DNA of 64,000 nt from Heligmosomoides polygyrus polygyrus (GCA_947396885.1 OX377204.1:89972728-90036727); one strand, 5' to 3'; shown: positions 1 to 10,204, counted from the first letter of the stretch. Notes: generated from the letters alone by a model not told the origin. Numbers and translations are program-made.

Positions 1-925
1 AAACTGAAATTCCCAGTTTTCAAACCAAGTTGGATCTTTTAAGCTAGCTTTAAGTTTTTTGAAATTAAAGCGAGACATCCAAGTCGAAATGGCCTTCAAG
101 CAGATTAAACTACAGACTCAACAAGATGGTTAGAATAATTTTCTGTCCACGAAAAATTTCGTATAATTTTCTTAGAAATTGTTTAGTTCATCTACCCCAA
201 TAAGTGCAATAATTTTATGAAATTTTTAATTAAAAATAATAAGAAATTAAAATTTTTCTTAAAACACAGCAAAGTAGTAATCATTCAGCGCACTAAAAAG
301 TCAGATAGCGCTATGCACTCGAAAAGCTCGTCGCGATTTTTGTTTGATTGATAGTGCAAATGTTGCCTACATGAAGACGATATGTGTGTTCTTTACAATC
401 GTTCTTGTTGTACCATTTACTCCATGTAGACAGTAAATTGCTACCAATCGAATAAAAATCTTGGATGAGATCATGGTGCAATTTTTAGCACTAAACATGG
501 TCCCTACCTTCTTTTTAAAACAAGCTTTAAACCATTATTCTTCGTCAAAAAATACAATTTTTTTCTAATTTCAAACAGTACTTACTCTTTGAAACAAGCT
601 ATAAACCACTATTTTTTCCCACAAAAACGAAAAAAAAATGAGAATTTGATAAAATTTCAAACAAAGTGTTCACTTGCTGGGTAGTGAATTAAAACGTTAA
701 AGAAATCATACTGAAATTTTCCTTGTACAGAAAATTATTCTAACTTTTTTGGAGAGGATCTAGTCTAATGTAGAAGAAGCTAATTCCATTGGTTGAGTTC
801 GCTTCGATTTCAAAAGTTTTGGGCTAGCTAAGAAGGGTGTCCAATTTAATTTGAAAAGTGTCGAACTTGATTTGAAAGTGTCCAGTTTCGTTTGAAAATG
901 CTAAATTCAACGTGAAAATGGCATA
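1..925. mobile_element. FB1 foldback element, near-complete (left end cut by window)
   Basis: About 0.9 kb with long imperfect inverted arms. The left arm (about 1-290) has runs such as TTCAAACCAAGTTGGA, and the right arm (about 640-925) has the complement, ending GTGAAAATGGCATATA. The centre (about 300-480) carries a second, shorter inverted pair around GCGATTTTTGTTTGATTGAT. No open frame. The same layout recurs at 24710-25830 and 51717-52690, so this is a dispersed family. The TA at 294-295 corresponds to the site filled by a palindrome in the copy at 32936-34750. Confidence 0.7.
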
Positions 926-2220
926 TACTTCAGGCCGTAATATCATGAACAACACACCGCCAAACACGGGCTAGAATTTCCGGCTGGGAGCGCGTTGTCT
1001 AAGACGAAATGATTCTGACATCTGGCTCCCGTCGACGGTTCGTCACTCCTCTGCGGGAAAAAAACGATGCGCTGCCAACATTACAGCCAGTTGTCGGCGG
1101 CTGACGGTGTGAGTCGTTCTTGAACACGACGGGATCGCGTTTGCCCAACCAGAAGAACAACCTTCAGCGGGTGAAGATGCAGTTTTTCGAGCAGTGTTCA
1201 ATCTCAGCTCAAGGGCAGCAAGATTCCCTCGACAACGCGGTGTTTTTTCGGAGGTGATCTGCTTTCTTCGAGTTCTTTCGATAAGCTGTACACAGTGAGA
1301 GGGTGGGTTTAATATACATCCGAGTCGGATTCATCAATGCGCATACCCATGGGTAGACGGGGTATAAAGGGCAGACGCACCAAAGGCATCCATGATAAAC
1401 CTTGCCAGCCTCATAGTGGGTATGCCAGTGGGTCGAGAATACTCGACGATCAAAGACCGGATTCATGAAGCACTGGGTATCTGTACTTGTCACTTAGGTC
1501 AAAGTTATCCCTGGACCCAAAGGTCGAGTGGTGTAGGGCGTCGTTTGTCTGCACAATAATCCATCGGATTCGATTCTAAATCTACGTCAGACATGTGCAT
1601 GATCCACTGGTAATGGATAAATTGCTATAGGTCTTCAAAGACTATCAAGCAGAGAGTGCGAGAATGCCCGAATCCGCTACCAAACACCTAATATGTTGTG
1701 CCTGTGGAAAGTGCATGGCCCACTCCAGGCCTGAGGGTGCTTTGGTGACTAGAACGGACAATAGAATTAAACATTGGTGCCAACTGTACAAATTTTCAGC
1801 AACCATTCTGCAGCCGACGCTGCTCAAAGGATGGAATTCCCAGGAACAATCGATCATCCACGCATACGCACATTCTAACGAATACTTTGACAACTGACAA
1901 GAAGGCCAGCAAAAAGGAGACCAAGCCGAGCTAGCAGCCGACCAGCCGGCCGAGTCCTAGCGCCGGCTATCGCTAAGCCGCTCAGCGAACACCGCAGCCG
2001 TCGTGCTCATCCCTCGGGGAGGGACGATGCTCGTCGTCCTCGTCGTTGTCGTCGAAGGCGAAGGCGATTATCCACTCGAGCCGGATGTCGCACTCTTATT
2101 TATTCCGCTCAAGCGTTCAACGTCGCCGGTCGCCAGATGGTCAGACGCGCTTCTCTCCAATGGCGAGTGAAAGATGTGCCGATGGAATACTGGGGTCATG
2201 ATTAGCCTCGCAAATTAGGC
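926..2220. other. No gene recognised
   Basis: Mixed-composition DNA. Frames of up to 94 codons are open on both strands and overlap each other, with no recognisable domain. 1900-2110 is GC-rich with degenerate CGTCGT runs around 2030-2060, which create compositional open frames. I see no RNA gene and no repeat match elsewhere in the window. Confidence 0.4.
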
Positions 2221-2221
2221 A

Positions 2222-2322
2222 CCGTCCCGGCCGCTGCCTTCGACCTTCGTCATCCATCCGCGCGACTATGGGAAAGGATTACGAAGGTCGAAGGCGATAA
2301 CGGACGGGCAGCGGCGGCGTCA
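2222..2322. repeat. Short inverted repeat (hairpin)
   Basis: GCTGCCTTCGACCTTCGTCATCC at about 2235-2257 is nearly complementary to a segment at about 2276-2299 (GGATTACGAAGGTCGAAGGC). CCGTCCCGGCC and GGACGGGCAGCGGC lie further out, so the whole can fold into one stem. It may be a MITE remnant; no other copy seen. Confidence 0.5.
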
Positions 2323-2366
2323 ATCAGCTGTTTGGAAGTGTGCCTAGTAAAGGATGAAGGTCGGTC

Positions 2367-2588
2367 AGTTAATCCCTTTTTGGGATGCGCCATGCATTAT
2401 ACCTCTGCGTGATATCGTGGTGGCGATTTGAATGCGTCTTGGACCGGTCCGATGACTTGCGGTGGTCATCCGATGGACAGCTCAGCATCTTATCCTTCCA
2501 CGACGACTCTGATTCCTATACATCGACTCCAGAGGGGTGATAGGCTTGGCTAGACTGGGCGGGGAACCCGAACCAAGAGTCTGACATA
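2367..2588 (-). mobile_element. SINE-A copy, head-truncated
   Basis: Reads tail to head on this strand: GGGATGCGCCATGCATT, the body, then the B-box region (CCCGAACCAAGAG). It stops before the A box, exactly where the tail of the next SINE-A copy starts. The neighbour therefore probably inserted into, or replaced, its head. Confidence 0.75.
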
Positions 2589-2892
2589 GATAAAGGATAA
2601 AGGATAAAGGACGGCGTTACTCAATTCCTTCTGGGATGCGCCACGCATTCTACTTCTACGGGATGTCGGGGAGGCGATTTGAATGCGTATTCGGCCATAC
2701 AATGACTTGCGGTGGCCAGCCGATGAACAATTCAGCGCTTTACCCTTCCCAGACAAGTTTGGTACCAATTCACCGACCCAGGACAGGAGGGATGGAAGGC
2801 TTGGTTGGCCTGGGCGGGAAATCCGAACCAGGAACCTGGCATCGGGTGCAGGCGACAGTTGGCGCCTCCTCCGACTGCGCTCCACGCTCCCA
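2589..2892 (-). mobile_element. SINE-A copy, full length
   Basis: Tail (GGATAAA)n at 2589-2612, complete body, B box complement GGAAATCCGAACC and A-box region ending CGACTGCGCTCCACGC. Internal promoter largely intact, but the A box has changes (GTGGAGCGCAGTCGG). Confidence 0.88.
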
Positions 2893-3077
2893 AATAGCTA
2901 AATATTTGAAATAAATCGCATGTTAATTCAGATACATCAATTTTGAGAGCATATAGACCTCTTGATTTGTTCAGGAAACCATACCTATGTATCCAGAAGT
3001 GCAGCGCCTGCATTTCTACTCATTGTAGAAGACTAGATCAAAAACAGCTGAAGTAGGGTTTCTAAGGGAAAGTATTG

Positions 3078-3372
3078 GCACGTGTAACGCAGTCGGAGGA
3101 AGTGTCGGCTGTCGCGTGCACCCGACACCAGACTCTTGGTTCGGATTTCCCGCCCAGGCCAACCAAGCCTTCCCTCCCTCCTGGGTCGGTGATTTGGTAC
3201 CGGACTCGTCTGGGAAGAGCAAAGCGCTGACTTATTCATCGGCTGGCCACCGCAAGTCATTGTATAAACCAAATAAGCATTAAAATTGCCTCCAAGATAT
3301 CCCATAGAAGTAGAATGCGTTATGGATCCCAAAAGGATTGAGTAACGCCGTCCTTTATCCTTTATCCTAAGG
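3078..3372 (+). mobile_element. SINE-A copy, full length
   Basis: A box GTAACGCAGTCGG (one change from the common TAGCGCAGTCGG), B box GGTTCGGATTTCC, body, and a (CTTTATC)n tail ending at about 3368. Body is diverged around 3270-3330. Confidence 0.87.
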
Positions 3373-3539
3373 AAAAGTACAGGTGATAAGAACGACAATA
3401 AGGGCATAATGGCACGCAATCGCCACATTTTCACTCCATGTTTTTCCCAGCAAAGTTCTCCTTCATGCAGATGATATAGCACGTCATGCTGTTAAGCTTT
3501 GATTTGTTGAAGTTTGTTTTTTCATCATGTTGTGTTACT

Positions 3540-3594
3540 AATCATGTTGTGTCCATGGGTTTCTTTTATTTCAAATTGTGCACAAATTTATGCC

Positions 3595-3641
<47 letters not shown>

Positions 3642-3642
3642 G
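3540..3642 (+). repeat. (AAAT)n microsatellite, possible LINE 3' tail
   Basis: About 11 perfect AAAT units at 3596-3642 follow an AT-rich non-coding stretch. The RTE fragment at 18740-19489 ends in the same repeat, so this may be the tail of a LINE cut back to its 3' end. The LINE assignment is inference. Confidence 0.6.
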
Positions 3643-3860
3643 CTATTGACAGAATGCGCTGACCTCAAGCGCACAAAAATTGATTTTGGGTTCGGTTTTG
3701 TCCGAATCTTCAAGGCCTTCCACCTCCTGTGGTTGGCGTATTAATAAAGAACAGCGACAAAGGACTGCACTAAACGATTCCTGTTTGGAATAGACGAGTA
3801 TTCTACTTCTTGGAAATGTCGTGAAGGCATTTGAGTGAATTATGTAAATTGGTTTACAGG

Positions 3861-4152
3861 GCGCTTGTAGCGCAGTTGGAAGAGATACCAACTGTCGCCT
3901 GCACCCGATACCAGGTTCCTGGTTCGGATTTCCCGCCCAGGCCAACCCAGCCTTCCATCCCTCCAAGGCTGGTGTATTGGTACAAAACTTGTCTGGGAAG
4001 GATAAAGCGCTGATTTGTTCATCAGCTAGCCAACAAAGATCACTGTAAAAAATAAGTACGCATTCAAATGGCCTCGACGATACTCCGCAAAAGTGGAATG
4101 CGTGGCGCAATCCAAAAGAATTGAGTAACGCCGTCCCTTATCCTTTAACTTT
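3861..4152 (+). mobile_element. SINE-A copy, full length
   Basis: A box TGTAGCGCAGTTGG, B box GGTTCGGATTTCC, body and a weak tail (CCTTATCCTTTAACTTTTATC). Head spacer differs from the consensus (GAAGAGATACCAACTG). Confidence 0.87.
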
Positions 4153-4445
4153 TATCTTCCACGATATTGCATAGAAGAACGCATTGTGCATTCTAAGAAG
4201 GGATTGCTTAGTGCGATCTTTACCGTTGCAAGTTGTGTATGTAACAGCCGAGAACAATGCACCGGCGTTTTAGAAACAAGCGACTCACGCCGTCTTGCGT
4301 TTTCTATCATCTGCAAAAAAGGCAATGGATACCCTACCTACGGCGAACGTGGTTAGGGTGGACATGCTCTTCCACAAAAATTTAAGCCATGCATATTTAT
4401 TTATTTTATTTCTTTACCTCGCTGTATAAGACAGACATCAGATAA

Positions 4446-4742
4446 ATAAAGGATAAAGGAGAAAAGACGGCGTTACTCAATCCCTTTTGGGATGCGCCAC
4501 GCATTCTACTTCTATGGGATGTCGTGGAGGCGACTTGAATGCGTATTTGGCCATACAATGACTTGCGGTGGCCAGCCGATGAACAAGTCAGAGCTCTATT
4601 CTTCCCAGTCAAGTCTGGTATCAATTCACCGACCCCGGAGGGATGGAAGGCTTGGTTGGTCTGGGCGGGAAATCCGAACCAGGAACCTGGTATCGGGTGC
4701 ACGTGACAGCCGGCGCCTCCTCCGGCTGCGCTATACGCGCCC
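4446..4742 (-). mobile_element. SINE-A copy, full length
   Basis: Tail GGATAAAGGAGAAAAG, full body, B-box complement GGAAATCCGAACCAGG and head ending GCTATACGCGCCC, where the A box is altered (GTATAGCGCAGCCGG on the sense strand). Confidence 0.87.
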
Positions 4743-4749
4743 TATCAGA

Positions 4750-4880
4750 TAAATATGATATGATAAATAAATAAGAAATGTAATGTGATAATAAATAAAA
4801 TAAATATCAATATAGTATGATAAATGATAATAAATATGCTATTAATAAATATAATATGATAAATGATAATAAATATGAGG
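4750..4880. repeat. AT-rich degenerate repeat (ATAAAT/TGATAA)
   Basis: Irregular array of AAATATGATAAATGATAATAA-like units between two SINE-A pieces. Low complexity, no coding capacity. Confidence 0.6.
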
Positions 4881-4884
4881 CCAG

Positions 4885-5080
4885 CCAACACATCTATTTT
4901 CCTCGGCGAGTTGGTGCCAAACTTCTCTGGAATGGATAAAACACTGACTTTCCATCGGCTGGCCACCACAAGTCATAGTATAGGACAAAAAACATCAATT
5001 CGCCTCCGTGACGTCCCACAGAAGTAGAATGCGTGGCGCATACGAAAGGAGAATGGTTTACGTCCTTGGTCCTTTATAAT
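4885..5080 (+). mobile_element. SINE-A fragment, 5' truncated
   Basis: Begins in the body (AGGCCAGCCAACA), has GGATAAAACACTGACTT, GGCTGGCCACC and AGAAGTAGAATGCGTGGCGCAT, and ends GTCCTTGGTCCTTTA. No A or B box, so it has no internal promoter. Confidence 0.75.
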
Positions 5081-5238
5081 TGTAGTACTTTGAGAGCACC
5101 TAACACACTGTTTTGGCCAAAAGAATATAGGTATTCCATACCCAGGTTAAAGAAATGTGCACATTTCTTCTGTAAGACGCGCTGTATAAGCGCTGCGTCA
5201 CACAAATTTCCTTAATTCAAAAGTCAAAGCGCGGTCTT

Positions 5239-5386
5239 GATGCGAAGCCATCCCACCGAGAGGGTACGGGAATGCGACGCTTCTCCTACCGTAACCGCGG
5301 CAGCCAGTCAGCATATGATTGGCTGATGTGATTACGGTAGGAGCAACCGCTCATTTCCTGCACCACTGTGGTGTGTCTTCGCGACA
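5239..5386. repeat. GC-rich foldback (hairpin), about 150 bp
   Basis: CTCCTACCGTAA at about 5282 pairs with TTACGGTAGGAG at about 5331, and GCAGCCAGTCAGCAT pairs with ATTGGCTGATGTG around the centre. An outer pair GCGAAG...CTTCGC closes the stem. A MITE-like solo copy; no protein frame. Confidence 0.55.
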
Positions 5387-5399
5387 CTACCAAAAGCGC

Positions 5400-5495
5400 C
5401 TATTTTGGCTTTAGATATGTTAATTTTTGCTTAAAAAAATGCCCGGTTTAATATTAAAAAAGCCCAGCTCAGAGTGAAAATGGTACATAGCTTAA
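5400..5495. mobile_element. FB1 terminal fragment
   Basis: Ends GAGTGAAAATGGTACATA, matching the right-hand terminus of FB1 (GTGAAAATGGTATA), after AATTTTTGCTTAAAAAAATG. Only about 90 bp is recognisable. Confidence 0.4.
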
Positions 5496-5639
5496 GTGAT
5501 ACAAAAAATTTAATCGACTGTTTTTGTAATTTTGTAAAATTTTTATTTCTCTTCTTTTGTCAGAGGAGCGGTTTTAGGCCTATTTTAAAGAGCAAAATAG
5601 TAAAATTTTCATGTGTATAATAGGAAGAATTCGCACTAT

Positions 5640-5707
5640 TTTGCATTACCCACGAATTGCCCAACATGCCATCCTGTTTATAAATAAATAAATAAATAAA
5701 TAAATAG
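5640..5707 (+). repeat. (AAAT)n microsatellite
   Basis: Six AAAT units after a short unique stretch; a probable LINE 3' tail by analogy with 19466-19489. Confidence 0.5.
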
Positions 5708-6300
5708 TTAAGCACTTTAAAGCAATCAGTTTATCTGATTGATAATTTTACGAACGTTGTGTTTGTAACTGGCAGAATTGGAAATTAAACCTAAGCGTAA
5801 ATGGAATTGAAAAAAGCTCCGAAAACGAATAATGAATTATTAAGGAAAAGAGCGCTTTCAAAACCGCGCTAGAAGGTGACTCACGGTGTCGAGGCGTAGT
5901 CGACGTGTATTACGGCATTGAACTTCTCCGTTTAGACATCGCGAAAAGAAGAAACCAACCAGCATTATTGATCAAATTTCCATTTTATATGGTAAGGACA
6001 ATCAATGACATGCTACAAATCATTCGGCCCGTTTCATTTCAGGTTCGCCGAAGCGGTTCCGACAATATGAGCCGAACCTGGATGAGTAAGAAGCGGAAGA
6101 GGTCATCAGAATTGGAATAGGCCTAAGCCGTTGCAGAAGAACGTTTCCGTTTCACAGGCGGCATTCGATCTTCAAAGGTTGTCGCCGCCTAATCTCGCTT
6201 TCGATCACCGCATACGGCAGATGCCTATCGTGCTGCTATATGACTCCGCCAGGGGTTAGAGCGATCGGCCGCGTGAAGGTGGCTTAGGAGATCGGCTTAT
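5708..6300. other. No gene recognised
   Basis: A 71-codon open frame at 5905-6120 shows no domain I recognise. Nothing repetitive matched within the window. Confidence 0.35.
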
Positions 6301-6303
6301 TTC

Positions 6304-6560
6304 TAGCAGTAAGGTGAGTGGTAGCGCAGTCGGAGGAGGCGCGGGCTGTCCCGTGATCCGCGATTCAAGGTTCTTGGTTCGGGTTTCCTGTCCAGGGAGC
6401 CAAGCCTTTCAACCTTTCGGGTTGATGAATTGGTACCAGACTTGCCTGGGAAGGATAAAGCGCTGACTTCTTCATCGGCTGGCCACCGCAAGTAATTGTA
6501 TGGCTAAATGCGCACTCAAATCGCCTCCACGACATCCCGTAGAATTCGAATGCGCATAGT
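6304..6560 (+). mobile_element. SINE-A copy, 3' diverged
   Basis: A box GGTAGCGCAGTCGG, B box GGTTCGGGTTTCC, body with GGATAAAGCGCTGACTT. The end is eroded (CCGTAGAATTCGAATGCGCATAGTC) and the CTTTATC tail is lost. Confidence 0.82.
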
Positions 6561-6608
6561 CTCCCGAATGAAAACAGATCAGACGACCTATGTATTCACA
6601 TATCAAGG

Positions 6609-6692
6609 TTGAGGAATAATAGACGGCGTTACTCAATCCTGTTCGGGATGCGCCACGTATTCCACTTCAGGGGGATGTCGTGGAGGGCATAA
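6609..6692 (-). mobile_element. SINE-A 3' fragment
   Basis: Only the tail-proximal part remains: GACGGCGTTACTCAATCC, GGGATGCGCCACG and GGATGTCGTGGAGG. Confidence 0.7.
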
Positions 6693-6952
6693 TAGGTCTA
6701 ATACACTTTCAGATTGCCTGAACGACATCCGCAAAAGTAGAATGCCGTTCTTCCCACTTTTTCAGCTTTAGAATGCATGGTGCACCCCGAAGAAAATTAT
6801 TAGGTCTGACGTTTACGAGCAAACGTCAACTAAACCCGAAACTGCAGCGAACTTAAAAAAACTTTTTGTTGCTAATGAAGAAGATCTCAAGGTGTCTCAA
6901 AAATTTAGATAATTTTAGGATGACTATAAAAAACTCATTCAGGTACTGCAAC

Positions 6953-7253
6953 AGATGATAAGGATAAAAGGTGAAGGACCGTGTTACTGAATCTTTTTTG
7001 GGATGCGCCACGCATTCCAGTTTCGCGGGATGTCGAAGAATAGATTTTGACACGTATTTGGCCAAACAATAACATGCTGCGGCCAGCCGATGAAGAAGTC
7101 AGCGCTTTATCCTTCACAGGCAAGTCTGGTACCTATTCACCGACCCCGAAGGGGTAGAAGACTTGGTCGGCCTGAGAGGAGAATCCGAACCAAGACTGGT
7201 ATCGGGTGCGTGCGATAGCCGGCACCTCCTTCGACTGCGCTACACTCGCCCCT
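6953..7253 (-). mobile_element. SINE-A copy, full length
   Basis: Tail GATAAGGATAAAAGG, diverged body (CGGGATGTCGAAGAATAG), B-box complement AATCCGAACC and head GACTGCGCTACACTCGCCCC. The block near 7180 has changes in the usual GGCCTGGGCGGGAAA. Confidence 0.85.
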
Positions 7254-7259
7254 TCACGT

Positions 7260-7920
7260 AAAGAGTCAAAAGACGTGCAAAACATTAAGAACCGATCACT
7301 TAAAACATACATGAGCCTGGTTAGGTGTATGCAGCTTAGAACTAAGGCTTCACGCTTTGCATCAACCAGAAGGGGCTGCTGCAAGATGCGAAAAGGATCC
7401 ATGATATACTAAGGAGCACTAGGAAGGAATAGCCACTGTACAAACGCTTAGTGAAAGCTCTGCAGAGTCTGAGCACTGCCGTCTGCTACCGTATACTACT
7501 CGCTGTACAATAATCATAAAAGCAGTAAAGCAGCCCTTACAAAGACGCGAAAAGCGACACAGCTATCTCAATGATCTCAAGGAGAAGGAGCCAAGTAAAG
7601 AGAAATCCACAAGGAACCAACCACACGATTACTGAACAGCACGACTTCTGAAGGCCAAAACTCGAAATAACCGCCGAGATCCAGCGAAAAGATCGTCGAT
7701 AAACCGTACGGCACGAGTCGAGAAACCCGTCGTCGAGCTGCCATCAGGCGCAGCACGCGGGGCAAGGCTGACGACGGCGTAATGGCGCCGACGCTGCCGC
7801 AGTCGAGCGACTGCGACTCCGCCCCCTCGACATAAAAAGGGATTTGTGTAAAATATTGTGCCTGTACGGGAAGTTGTACCGGTTTAAAACGTTCCACTTT
7901 TTGCTTAGTCAAACAGCACG
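7260..7920. other. No gene recognised
   Basis: No repeat family of the window matches. A long minus-strand open frame (7577-8125) runs through into the neighbouring SINE and is compositional. GC rises at 7640-7830. Confidence 0.35.
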
Positions 7921-8170
7921 ATGGCGCGTGGTAGTGCAGTCGGTGAAGGCGTTGGCTGTCGCGTGCATCCGGCTCCAGATTCAGATTCTTTTGGCTCGGG
8001 TTTCTCACCCAGGCCAACCTTTGGGTCCGCGAATTGCTGCCGAAGCTGTGTGAGAGGGATAACGTACAAATATGCACATCAATTGGCCACCATAACTCAT
8101 TGTTTGGGGGCAAATACGAATTCAAATCGCCTCCGCGACATCCCGTAGGAGTAGGATTCGAAGTGTACCC
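7921..8170 (+). mobile_element. SINE-A copy, diverged
   Basis: Head GCGCGTGGTAGTGCAGTCGG is the A box. The B box is disturbed (GGCTCGGGTTTCTC), with an inserted AGATTC repeat. The body is shortened: the GGATAAAGCGC block reads GGATAACGTAC. The end ATCCCGTAGGAGTAGGATTCG is recognisable, but the tail is not. Confidence 0.75.
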
Positions 8171-8389
8171 TAAAAAATCTCTACCATTATATCCAACCAG
8201 CCGTCAGAGCGGCCTCTCGGTCGCACTGACAGCTCCTTAACGGCTTGGCCGTGATAATAACTTCTCTTCATCAATTGTTTCTGCCACCCATATCACGATT
8301 TCCTCAGGAAGAACATCTTAGCTACGTCGATTGGGGCAAGTTCGAGAAAATTCGAAAAAATAAACGACATCCACAAAAAAGAGTATTTG

Positions 8390-8742
8390 ACCAGTATCGA
8401 TTGATGGCGGTTGATACTTCAAAAATAAACTTCAAAAACTTGTATTCAGCAACCTCGATTACCCCAAGGCTGAAGTTTCGGGCCGTTTGAACGCCATCCA
8501 AGTAAATCGATAATTTGATCAACATCGATTGATGGTGATCGATACTTCAAAACGAACATAGATTCGTATTCAGCAACCTCTATTATCCCAGGGCAGAGCT
8601 AGAGTTTCCGACCGTTTGAACGTCATTCACAGAAAATCGATAATTTGATCATTATCGATTGATGGCGATCGGTAGTTCAATACGAACATAGATTCGTGTT
8701 CAGCGACCTCTATTACCCCGGGGCTAAAGTTTCTGACCGTGT
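8390..8742 (+). repeat. Minisatellite, three units of about 129 bp
   Basis: ATCGATTGATGG starts units at about 8396, 8524 and 8654, spaced 128 and 130 bp. Each unit continues with ACTTCAAAA, ATTCAGCAACCTC, TTACCCC and GACCGTTTGAACG in the same order. Units differ by scattered substitutions. Confidence 0.75.
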
Positions 8743-8822
8743 AGGATTCCTAAAACCAAACAATTAATAGCCAAGGTGACTAGGCGCAGGGCACTATCAA
8801 AGCAAACATAACAAAAAAAGAA

Positions 8823-9102
8823 AAAGGACGTTATTCAGTCTCTTTTGAGATGCGCCACGCATTCTACTTCTACAGGTTGTCGTGAAGGCGATTTGAATGC
8901 GTATTTGGCCATACAATGACCTGTGGTGGCTGGCCAATAAACAAGACGGCGCTTTATCCTTTCCAGGCAGGTCTGGTACCAATTCACCGACCCCGAAGGG
9001 ATGGGAGGCTTGATTGGCCTAGGCGGGAAATCCGAACCAGCAACCTGGTATCGGATGCACGCGACAGCGGGCACCTCCTCCGACTGAGCTACACGCGCTC
9101 TC
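8823..9102 (-). mobile_element. SINE-A copy, full length
   Basis: Short A-rich tail (AAAAAAAGAAAAAGG), full body, B-box complement GGAAATCCGAACCAGC and head GACTGAGCTACACGCGC. The sense A box is TGTAGCTCAGTCGG, close to a real tRNA A box. Confidence 0.87.
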
Positions 9103-9283
9103 AAAGCAATCATACTAACATTATCTATTTATTTCTTTATTTATTTGTTCATTTAGCCGTTTAGGTGCACAATCGACAACAGCTACAAAAATTCAAAGAC
9201 ACGGTGAAAGAGCGAATAGCTGGAACCTCTAAAATAAAGAACTAGGAGCTGTCATAACGATGTTTTGTTGCGATCAAAACTTC

Positions 9284-9360
9284 TAGCGCCAGGCGGGACT
9301 CGAACCCGCACCTCCCTCTAACCGGGCGGGAATGCTCTACGCCATTACACCACCGGCGCC
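9284..9360 (-). pseudogene. tRNA-like unit (Gly-type shape), left arm
   Basis: Read on this strand it starts GCGCCGG and ends CTGGCGC, giving a 7-bp acceptor stem with one wobble. TGGTGTAATGG is a good A box, GGTTCGAGTCC a perfect B box, and GCGGG/CCCGC closes the T arm. The anticodon arm is irregular (TCCC/GGGA around a loop of about 10 nt), so decoding ability is doubtful. TTTT, a Pol III stop, lies a few bases downstream. Similarity to tRNA-Gly is from general knowledge. Confidence 0.6.
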
Positions 9361-9480
9361 GTTTGATCGAACGCAACATCCACACCTCGTGGGACCGATC
9401 AGCACCCACCCGTATCCGGGATGAGCTGGCCGCTGATATCAGCATGGAACCAGTTAAGCTGATGGTCTTGATGGCAACGA

Positions 9481-9697
9481 TTCAAATCAGTTTCATTAAG
9501 CCTCAAGTGGCTGGTATCGAGGTTGTGAGCTCAAACGGCGCCGGTGGTGTAATGGCGTAGAGCATTCCCGCCCGGTTAGAGGGAGGTGCGGGTTCGAGTC
9601 CCGCCTGGCGCTAGAAGTTTTGATCGCAACAAAACATCGTTATGACAGCTCACAACCTCGATACCAGCCACTTGAGGCTTAATGAAACTGATTTGAA
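9481..9697. repeat. 51-bp perfect inverted repeat enclosing the right tRNA-like arm
   Basis: 9481-9531 and 9647-9697 are exact reverse complements (TTCAAATCAGTTTCATTAAG... against ...CTTAATGAAACTGATTTGAA). They enclose the right tRNA-like unit, and the right copy overlaps the last four bases of the 120-bp arm. Two nested perfect inverted repeats thus share one tRNA-like core. Confidence 0.85.
9537..9612 (+). pseudogene. tRNA-like unit (Gly-type shape), right arm
   Basis: Identical in sequence to the left-arm unit but in the opposite orientation. A box TGGTGTAATGG, B box GGTTCGAGTCC, T-stem GCGGG/CCCGC, and TTTT at 9618-9621 as a plausible Pol III terminator. Confidence 0.6.
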
Positions 9698-9871
9698 AGA
9701 ACTAGGATATATAAACAATGCAGAGTGCCGTAATTCTCAATATGAAGAGGGAGTAAATCATTTGAATGATATCAATAGCGCACCTCAGTGAAGAAGGTTT
9801 GATAAAGAAGTGGGGCTTTTTAAGCTCGTTGCAGTGTTATTGGGGATGTGTCAAACCGGCCCAGATGCCAA

Positions 9872-10160
9872 TTTATAGAGGATAAAGTACGGTTTACTCA
9901 ATCCCTTTTGGGATGCGCCACGCATTCTACTTCTGCGGAATGTCGTGGAGGTGATTTGAATGCGTATTTGACCGTACAATGAGTTGCGGTGGTCAGCCGA
10001 TGGACAAGTCAGCGCTTTATCCTTCGCAGACGAGTCTGGTTGCAACTCCCCGACCCCGGATGGATGGAAGGCTTGGTTGGTCTGACGGGAAATCTTAACC
10101 AAGAACCTTGAATCGGGTACACGCGACCGCCGGCACCTCCTCCGACTGCGCTACAAGCGC
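9872..10160 (-). mobile_element. SINE-A copy, full length
   Basis: Tail GAGGATAAAG, body, a B-box region with changes (GGAAATCTTAACCAAG), and head GACTGCGCTACAAGCGC. The altered B box would weaken Pol III binding. Confidence 0.84.
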
Positions 10161-10169
10161 TAATGTATA

Positions 10170-10200
10170 GCTATTGAAAATAAAAATAAAAATAAAACTA
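10170..10200. repeat. (AAAAT)n microsatellite
   Basis: About five AAAATA units directly upstream of the SINE-A head; low complexity. Confidence 0.6.
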
Positions 10201-10204
10201 TACA

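Larger units (their letters stand above)
9247..9650. mobile_element. tRNA-like foldback element, 120-bp perfect arms
   Basis: Positions 9247-9366 and 9531-9650 are exact reverse complements of each other over 120 bp, with a 164-bp loop between. Each arm contains a complete tRNA-like unit, flanked by GATCAAAC on the 5' side and TTTTGATCGCAACAAAACATC on the 3' side. The loop contains CAGCACCCACCCG and TGGCCGCTGATATCAGCATGG, also found beside the single unit at 13.36 kb. Perfect arms imply recent origin or gene conversion. Confidence 0.85.

Noticed and set aside
2550..2914. Overlapping open frames of 70-110 codons on both strands, repeated with near-identical protein sequence at about 40 places
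   Set aside because: They are all translations of the SINE-A repeat, which happens to be free of stops in several frames; the same peptides recur wherever the SINE occurs.
7577..8125. 182-codon minus-strand frame as a gene
   Set aside because: Its N-terminal third is SINE-A sequence and the rest shows no domain; likely chance in GC-rich DNA.
9284..9360. Functional tRNA gene
   Set aside because: Promoter boxes and acceptor stem are good, but the anticodon arm has an oversized loop and no reliable anticodon, so I call it tRNA-like.
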